In this document: positions 59,146 through 64,000 of the stretch, piece by piece
How the letters are laid out: the number at the start of each line of letters is the position of its first letter
Position numbering within the stretch: the first letter of the stretch is position 1
DNA from: UBA2336 sp965227265
GTDB lineage: Bacteria > Bacteroidota > Bacteroidia > Cytophagales > Cyclobacteriaceae
Assembly: GCA_965227265.1 (NCBI GenBank)
Contig: OZ245738.1
Coordinates: forward strand, 1,984,001 to 2,048,000
Direction of reading: 5' to 3'
Length of the DNA: 64,000 nt
Position numbers and translations under genes: made by a program
The notes under the pieces: model-generated
Databases searched by the model: none
What the model saw: the letters and a program-made list of their open reading frames with translations, nothing else
Told to the model about the DNA's origin: nothing

Positions 59146-60480
59146 ATGCCAATACTTACAAAAGATGAAGCGTATACTTTATTAAAGAAAGTACTCAGCT
59201 TTTCAAAAGCAGACGAATGTGAAGTCAACATCAACGGTGGCGACAGCGCCAACATCCGGTATGCCCGAAATTCAGTTTCTACAAGCGGAGTAATCAGTCA
59301 AAATAATTTGGCGGTTTCTTCTGCGTTTGGAAAAAAGTTAGGCGTAGCAACGATCAATGAATTCGATGACGCTTCACTTGAAAAAGTGGTAAAGCGATCT
59401 GAAGAGCTCGCACAGCTTGCTCCGGAAAATCCTGAGTTCGTTTCTTTTCTTGGACCGCAAACGTATCAAGAATCAAAAAACTTTATTCAATCCACAGCGT
59501 CTATCTCTCCCAAACAACGCGCAGACTTAGTTGCGCAAAGTTTACAAGTGGCTAAAGACGGTAAAGCCGTAGCTGCAGGATATCTGGAGGATAATGTCGG
59601 TTATTCTGCAATGATGAATTCGAAAGGACTCTTTGCTTATAATGCAGGCACAGGTACCAATTTTTCTATTACAGTTCGCACGGAAGATGGAAAAGGTTCA
59701 GGTTACGCAACGCGTGGTTATAACGATATCACAAAGCTCGATACAAAAACGGCTACAAAAATTGCTACCGATAAAGCAGTAGGCTCGGTACAAGCAAAAG
59801 CTATTGAGCCAGGTAAATACACCGTAATTCTGGAACCTGCAGCAGTCGCGGTATTATTAGAGCGAATCATCTTTGGATTAGATGCACGACAAGCAGATGA
59901 GGGCCGAAGCTTCCTGAGCAAAGCCGGAGGCACAACGCGACTTGGAGAAAAAATGGTTGACGAACGTGTTAACATTTATTCCGATCCCTTAAATCTCGAA
60001 CTTCCAACAAGCACCTGGACAGGTGACGGCCGACCGCAGGAAAAAGTATCGTGGATTGAAAAAGGTGTTGTTAAGAATCTCACATATGAACGCTATTGGG
60101 CCGAGAAGAAAGGTGTGAAAGCCGTTCCCTTTCCGGATGGGATTATTATGGAAGGCGGAACTAAATCGCTGGAAGAACTAATCAAAGGCACTAAAAAAGG
60201 CGTACTCGTAACACGGCTGTGGTATATCCGCGATGTTGATCCTCAATCGCTCTTGTTAACAGGCTTAACGCGTGACGGTACATTCTATATTGAAAATGGT
60301 AAGATTCAATTCCCAATCAAGAATTTCAGGTTCAATGAAAGTCCGGTGATTATGTTGAATAACCTTGAAGAACTCGGTAAAGTTGAACGCACAGTAAGCA
60401 TCGAATCAAACGCGAACTACCTGTTACCACCCCTTAAGATCAGGGATTTTACATTCACCAGTCTGTCAGACGCGGTTTAA
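59146..60480 (+). CDS. TldE/PmbA-family protein, copy 2
   Basis: Like copy 1 it is 444 residues long, with no signal peptide and no zinc motif. It starts PILTKDEAYTLLKKVLSFSKA, followed by NIRYARNSVSTSGVI, INEFDDASLEKVVKRSEELAQ and GLDARQADEGRSFLSKAGG. It ends RDFTFTSLSDAV, exactly as copy 1 does. The four-base gap after TldD copy 3 points to translational coupling, which fits formation of a dedicated TldD3-TldE2 complex. Confidence 0.92.
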   Translation: MPILTKDEAYTLLKKVLSFSKADECEVNINGGDSANIRYARNSVSTSGVISQNNLAVSSAFGKKLGVATINEFDDASLEKVVKRSEELAQLAPENPEFVSFLGPQTYQESKNFIQSTASISPKQRADLVAQSLQVAKDGKAVAAGYLEDNVGYSAMMNSKGLFAYNAGTGTNFSITVRTEDGKGSGYATRGYNDITKLDTKTATKIATDKAVGSVQAKAIEPGKYTVILEPAAVAVLLERIIFGLDARQADEGRSFLSKAGGTTRLGEKMVDERVNIYSDPLNLELPTSTWTGDGRPQEKVSWIEKGVVKNLTYERYWAEKKGVKAVPFPDGIIMEGGTKSLEELIKGTKKGVLVTRLWYIRDVDPQSLLLTGLTRDGTFYIENGKIQFPIKNFRFNESPVIMLNNLEELGKVERTVSIESNANYLLPPLKIRDFTFTSLSDAV

Positions 60481-60500
60481 GGTCTTTATTTTGAAAAAAT

Positions 60501-60532
60501 AAAAATCCCTGGACAATACCGGGGATTTTTTA
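60501..60532 (+). terminator. Terminator after TldE copy 2
   Basis: AAAAATCCCTGG (60501-60512) and CCGGGGATTTTT (60519-60530) pair over 12 positions with one T-G pair, around an ACAATA loop. The right arm ends in a T run. The remaining gap to the next gene is AT-rich and has a weak -7-like TAAATTTA at 60579. Confidence 0.85.
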
Positions 60533-60627
60533 TTCTACATAAGAGGTAGGTTTTCTATTTTAATAAATTCCGTCTGTATAAATTTACTGGTTGAGCCAAT
60601 TAAAAAGCGTCAACTTTATACCCTGAT

Positions 60628-61254
60628 ATGGAAGGCACTCAATCTAAATTCTTCTTCACCCGTTTGCAGTACGAATCGGGTGACTGGGATGTTGACCAGC
60701 GCATGCCCTCCAACGTGTTAAACTCATTGGTTGAGTATACAACATTACCCGTGGATACTCAGGAAAATATTGTGTCGCTAAGTTCGGACGGAATCTTTAA
60801 TTGTCCTTTCTGTTACCTGAGTGGACATAAGCTTGTGGAGTTTACAGCGCAGGAACGCGAGAACTTTGAAAAATATGTAAACAATGGAGGCTTCGTTTTT
60901 GTGGACGATTGTAACCATGATATTGACGGGTTGTTCGCTAAATCATTCGAATCCCAAATGGAGCGTTGTTTTGGTGAAGGTACATTGAAGAAGATTTCTA
61001 AAACTCATCCAATTTATTCAACGTTCTTTAAGTTTGATGGCCCACCGGCTACTTCGCAGGAATTAAATGGTTGGGGCGATGATCTTGTACATGATTATTT
61101 GAAAGCTATAGAAATTAATGGAAAAATTGCAGTGCTCTACAGTAATAAGGACTACGGTTGCGAATGGGATTACGATTTCCGAAATAAACGTTTTTACAGA
61201 ATTGACAATACCCGGTTTAGCGTGAACATTATTATGTACGCGCTAACCGCTTAA
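60628..61254 (+). CDS. DUF4159 domain protein
   Basis: This is a 208-residue cytoplasmic protein without signal or membrane helix. The DUF4159 blocks are FFFTRLQYESGDWDVDQRMP at the start, GHKLVEFTAQERENFEKYVNNGGFVFVDDCNH (seen as VNNGGFVFVDDCNHDID), and KTHPIYSTFF and DYGCEWDYDF later. The fold resembles the flavodoxin/ThuA-like class. In Bacteroidota it often precedes a MoxR-DUF58 pair, as here, with only eight bases to the MoxR gene. The function is not known. Confidence 0.9.
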   Translation: MEGTQSKFFFTRLQYESGDWDVDQRMPSNVLNSLVEYTTLPVDTQENIVSLSSDGIFNCPFCYLSGHKLVEFTAQERENFEKYVNNGGFVFVDDCNHDIDGLFAKSFESQMERCFGEGTLKKISKTHPIYSTFFKFDGPPATSQELNGWGDDLVHDYLKAIEINGKIAVLYSNKDYGCEWDYDFRNKRFYRIDNTRFSVNIIMYALTA

Positions 61255-61262
61255 TTATTTTT

Positions 61263-62276
61263 ATGGATACAGAATTGCAAAAAACAGAACAATCCGTTCA
61301 ACAGCTTATCGCACAGCTTAAAGATCTTAAGAAAGAGATCAGCAAGATCATTGTCGGGCAAGACGAAACGATTGAACAATTGCTCATCACGTTTCTGGCG
61401 GGCGGGCATGCATTGCTGGAAGGTGTACCGGGTCTTGCAAAAACGTTAATGATTAGAACGCTTGCGGAAGCAGTTGATCTGAAATTCAGAAGAATTCAAT
61501 TCACACCTGATTTGATGCCTTCTGATATCATCGGAACGGAAATTCTGGAAGAAGATCATTCTACCGGGAAACGGTTCTTTAAATTCAACAAGGGTCCAAT
61601 ATTTTCCAATATCATTCTGGCCGATGAGATCAACCGCACTTCGCCTAAAACTCAGTCAGCTTTACTGGAAGCCATGCAGGAGTTTGAGGTTACGTACGGT
61701 GGTGTTACCCATGTATTAGAGCGACCTTTCTTTATTCTCGCCACTCAAAATCCGATTGAACAGGCAGGTACATTTCCGCTACCCGAAGCACAACTTGATC
61801 GATTTCTCTTATATATCAAGATCAGCTACCCTACTGCCGAGCATGAACGATTGATCTTAAGCAGTACAACCGGCAGCAAAAAAGAGAAGATCAATAAAGT
61901 AATTGACGGCTCACAATTGTTAAGCGCTCAAAAATTGGTACGTGACGTACACATCAATGACGATTTAATCGATTACGTAAACAGACTCGTACGTTCAACT
62001 CGTCCGGAGCAGACGGACGTTAAGTTTGTGAAAGATTGGGTTAGCTGGGGTTCTGGTCCCCGTGCAGGTCAAGCAATGATTTTAACGGCAAAGGCACGGG
62101 CATTTATGAATGGAAATTTTTCCGTTACCGAAAATGATATCAAGGCAGTTGCTATGCCAGTACTACGCCATCGTATCTTAACGAATTTTAGAGCAGAAGC
62201 GGAAGGCATTAAAGCAACAAGTGTAGTAACACATCTGTTAGAAAATATTAAAGTTTCAATCCGGCAAACGCCTTGA
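61263..62276 (+). CDS. MoxR-family AAA+ ATPase
   Basis: This is a chaperone-like ATPase of 337 residues. Walker A is HALLEGVPGLAKTLMIRTL, Walker B is IILADEINRTSPKTQSALLEAMQE, which can be read as LADEINR, and FILATQNPIEQAGTFPLPEAQLDRF contains the sensor region. The C-terminal lid domain completes the MoxR form. MoxR ATPases act with VWA-domain proteins (DUF58, BatA/B), which follow directly here, to mature or insert protein complexes. The stop overlaps the DUF58 start by four bases. Confidence 0.95.
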   Translation: MDTELQKTEQSVQQLIAQLKDLKKEISKIIVGQDETIEQLLITFLAGGHALLEGVPGLAKTLMIRTLAEAVDLKFRRIQFTPDLMPSDIIGTEILEEDHSTGKRFFKFNKGPIFSNIILADEINRTSPKTQSALLEAMQEFEVTYGGVTHVLERPFFILATQNPIEQAGTFPLPEAQLDRFLLYIKISYPTAEHERLILSSTTGSKKEKINKVIDGSQLLSAQKLVRDVHINDDLIDYVNRLVRSTRPEQTDVKFVKDWVSWGSGPRAGQAMILTAKARAFMNGNFSVTENDIKAVAMPVLRHRILTNFRAEAEGIKATSVVTHLLENIKVSIRQTP

Positions 62277-63163
62277 ACGCACAGCTGAAAGAACTGTTCA
62301 AACCTGAGATTATCAATACCGTTAACGGTCTTGAGTTGATTGCGCGCATTATTGTTGAAGGGTTTATGAGTGGCAGCAATCGCAGTCAATCCATTGGCAT
62401 CGGACAGGAATTCAGTCAATACCGTGGGTATGAACCGGGGGACGATCTGCGCTTACTCGATTGGAAAATGTACGCCCGCAGCGAACGTTACTTTGTTAAG
62501 CTTTCAGAAATCGAGACAAACATCACCATAAAATTCATCCTGGATGCAAGTCATTCGATGAGTTACTCTGAGAATGGTATCAGTAAATTGCACTATGCCA
62601 AAGTAATGATTGCTGCATTAGGCTACCTGGCAAGGAAACAATCAGATGCAATCGGGCTTTATGGAATCAATGACAAAAATCTTGAAATCGTTCAGCCGCG
62701 TTTTGAGAATCAGCAATTCATGCGCTTCGTTAATGCATTAGTAAGTTTGAAAAGCGAGGGCAATTGGGGACAAAAAACCGAGCCTTTGATTGATCATACA
62801 GGAAAAGAAATGATTGTTTTTGTTACTGATCTCTATGATCAGGATAAAGACATTACCTCCTTTATCTCGCGACTAAAAACATCACGAAATGAAGTAATTG
62901 TGTTTCACTTGATAGGCGCGGCTGAACGTGACCTATCGTTCGAAGGTGCATACACATTTGAGGATTTGGAAACACACAATCGTGTGAAAGTTGATACCGC
63001 TGTCAAACAAAAAGAATATAAAATTCTTATGGATCGCTGGATTGAAGAAACCCGTAGTTCGTTACTGGAAAAGAATATAAGCTATGCTTTGGTTTCGTTG
63101 GATGAGCCCGTTGAAAAAACACTTCGCGATTTCTTAAAAATTAGAAAAACGTTGTTGCGATGA
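62273..63163 (+). CDS. DUF58 protein with VWA-like fold
   Basis: The 296-residue protein begins at a TTG that overlaps the MoxR stop, and this start gives the normal family N-terminus (ELFKPEIINTVNGLELIAR). The DUF58 core is GQEFSQYRGYEPGDDLRLLDW. A MIDAS-like metal site follows in the VWA fold (ILDASHSMSY), and later MIVFVTDLYDQD. It is expected to be a partner of the MoxR ATPase. The stop overlaps the next ATG (ATGA). Confidence 0.93.
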   Translation: MNAQLKELFKPEIINTVNGLELIARIIVEGFMSGSNRSQSIGIGQEFSQYRGYEPGDDLRLLDWKMYARSERYFVKLSEIETNITIKFILDASHSMSYSENGISKLHYAKVMIAALGYLARKQSDAIGLYGINDKNLEIVQPRFENQQFMRFVNALVSLKSEGNWGQKTEPLIDHTGKEMIVFVTDLYDQDKDITSFISRLKTSRNEVIVFHLIGAAERDLSFEGAYTFEDLETHNRVKVDTAVKQKEYKILMDRWIEETRSSLLEKNISYALVSLDEPVEKTLRDFLKIRKTLLR

Positions 63164-64000
63164 CATTGTTAAACCCGATATGGCTTTGGGCATTAGGTGG
63201 ATTGGCTATTCCAATCGCCATTCATTTGCTGAGCCGTAAGGAGGGCAAAACAATTCGGATTGGAAGCATTCGATTTCTGACAGAAACCTCTACCAGCAAA
63301 TTCAGCAGCATCCGATTGAATGAAGTTGTTCTGCTCATACTCAGGAGTCTACTGATCATACTCATTGTTCTGTTTCTTGCAGGACTATTATTATCAACTG
63401 CTAATAATAACGCTTCAACAAAGTGGGCTGTGATCGAAAAAGGAGTTGAAAACAACGATCAATTCAAAAACCTTCTTGATTCATTACAGAAAAACAACTA
63501 TGAGATTAGAATACTTGCGAAAGACTTTCCCTTACCGAAAGATGATACTATAACACAAGCTCCCGATTATTATAAATTGAGTGAACAATTATCACAAAAG
63601 GGTAATCTTCAGGCGGTTGTAGTCTCAAGTAATTCTCTTTCCAATTTTAAAGGCAAACGGATTTCACTACCTAAAAATATTATCTGGCTATCCTTCCCTA
63701 TCTCGTCAAATTTAGATTTAACAGTCGATTCACCGAATCCAATAAAAGACACCCTCTATGTTACGGTTGCATACGACAAGGGCTTTCAATACGACAAGAA
63801 AATAATATTGGCTTCGTTACATGCTCTTCAATCAACAGCATCTTCAAAACTCGTGATTACAGAAAATGAAATTGATAAGTTCAAATCATCAGGTCGTACT
63901 GATTGGGTTATTTGGCTATCGAATTCTAAAACTTCATACCCAAATAGATTACTTAGGTTTCAAGAATATTCGTCTGAGGAGCTAATTATTCATCAAACCA
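63160..64000 (+). CDS. BatA-like membrane protein, 5' part (runs off window)
   Basis: The first 280 codons are visible, with no stop before the window ends. The start MTLLNPIWLWALGGLAIPIA with IHLLSRKEGKTIRIGSIRFL is the BatA/aerotolerance N-terminal domain. A second membrane helix lies at about residues 59-78 (LILRSLLIILIVLFLAGLLL). The part after it is likely periplasmic or cytoplasmic and VWA-related in other members. No MIDAS motif is visible up to the edge. It completes the MoxR-DUF58-BatA order. Confidence 0.85.
   Translation, partial: MTLLNPIWLWALGGLAIPIAIHLLSRKEGKTIRIGSIRFLTETSTSKFSSIRLNEVVLLILRSLLIILIVLFLAGLLLSTANNNASTKWAVIEKGVENNDQFKNLLDSLQKNNYEIRILAKDFPLPKDDTITQAPDYYKLSEQLSQKGNLQAVVVSSNSLSNFKGKRISLPKNIIWLSFPISSNLDLTVDSPNPIKDTLYVTVAYDKGFQYDKKIILASLHALQSTASSKLVITENEIDKFKSSGRTDWVIWLSNSKTSYPNRLLRFQEYSSEELIIHQT

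Overview
This window is a chromosomal segment of a Bacteroidota bacterium, most likely from the order Cytophagales. The evidence is gene content seen directly: a SusC/SusD outer-membrane pair, two proteins with type IX secretion C-terminal domains, Bacteroidota-type -7 boxes (TAnnTTTG), the DUF5683-dapB-lepB order, and almost no Shine-Dalgarno sequences. No rRNA, tRNA, CRISPR array, phage or complete insertion sequence was found. Genes are tightly packed on both strands.

Region 1 (1-24.5 kb) is mostly housekeeping. It holds the end of a DUF5683 gene, dapB, lepB, ung, apaG, a SAM methyltransferase, a coiled-coil membrane protein, a double-VOC protein and the rpsF-rpsR-rplI ribosomal operon. 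A predicted peptide-ligation operon follows (circularly permuted ATP-grasp, alpha-E, transglutaminase-like), and it runs into a GSCFA gene and a YyaL-type thioredoxin-fold gene. Next come priA, a beta-barrel gene, and a minus-strand operon dnaG-ribBA-hypothetical-surE-DUF1287. Last are an Mrp-type ATPase and a NifU-domain scaffold for Fe-S cluster work. The primase lacks all four ligands of the usual DnaG zinc finger.

Region 2 (24.6-32 kb) concerns the cell envelope: a T9SS-exported M43 metalloprotease, ddl, a PASTA-domain protein, a large T9SS cargo protein, and a minus-strand site-2 protease/HAD phosphatase pair.

Region 3 (32-52.4 kb) is the most striking. It is a polysaccharide utilisation locus with SusC, SusD and a LamG surface lipoprotein, followed by four consecutive GH144-type (beta-1,2-glucanase family) genes, a Gfo/Idh/MocA oxidoreductase, a GH3 beta-glucosidase and a sodium/solute symporter. 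The likely substrate is beta-1,2-glucan: GH144 enzymes would cut the chain, GH3 would cleave the oligosaccharides, SusCD would import them and the symporter would take up sugar. Immediately upstream is a gene that fuses a 7TM-DISM carbohydrate-sensor-like membrane protein to the DNA-binding (zinc ribbon plus helix-turn-helix) front end of an IS1595-family transposase, with no nuclease domain. I propose it as a membrane-tethered regulator of the locus. A 21-bp direct repeat in the gap before susC is a candidate operator.

Region 4 (52.5-60.5 kb) has three TldD and two TldE (PmbA) genes. All three TldD proteins carry twin-arginine export signals while the TldE partners have none, which suggests export outside the cytoplasm, perhaps as a folded complex.

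Region 5 (60.6-64 kb) starts a Bat/MoxR-type operon (DUF4159, MoxR, DUF58, BatA-like) that runs off the window. Several families of AT-rich or GTCATTCTGAGC-type palindromes sit in the intergenic gaps throughout.
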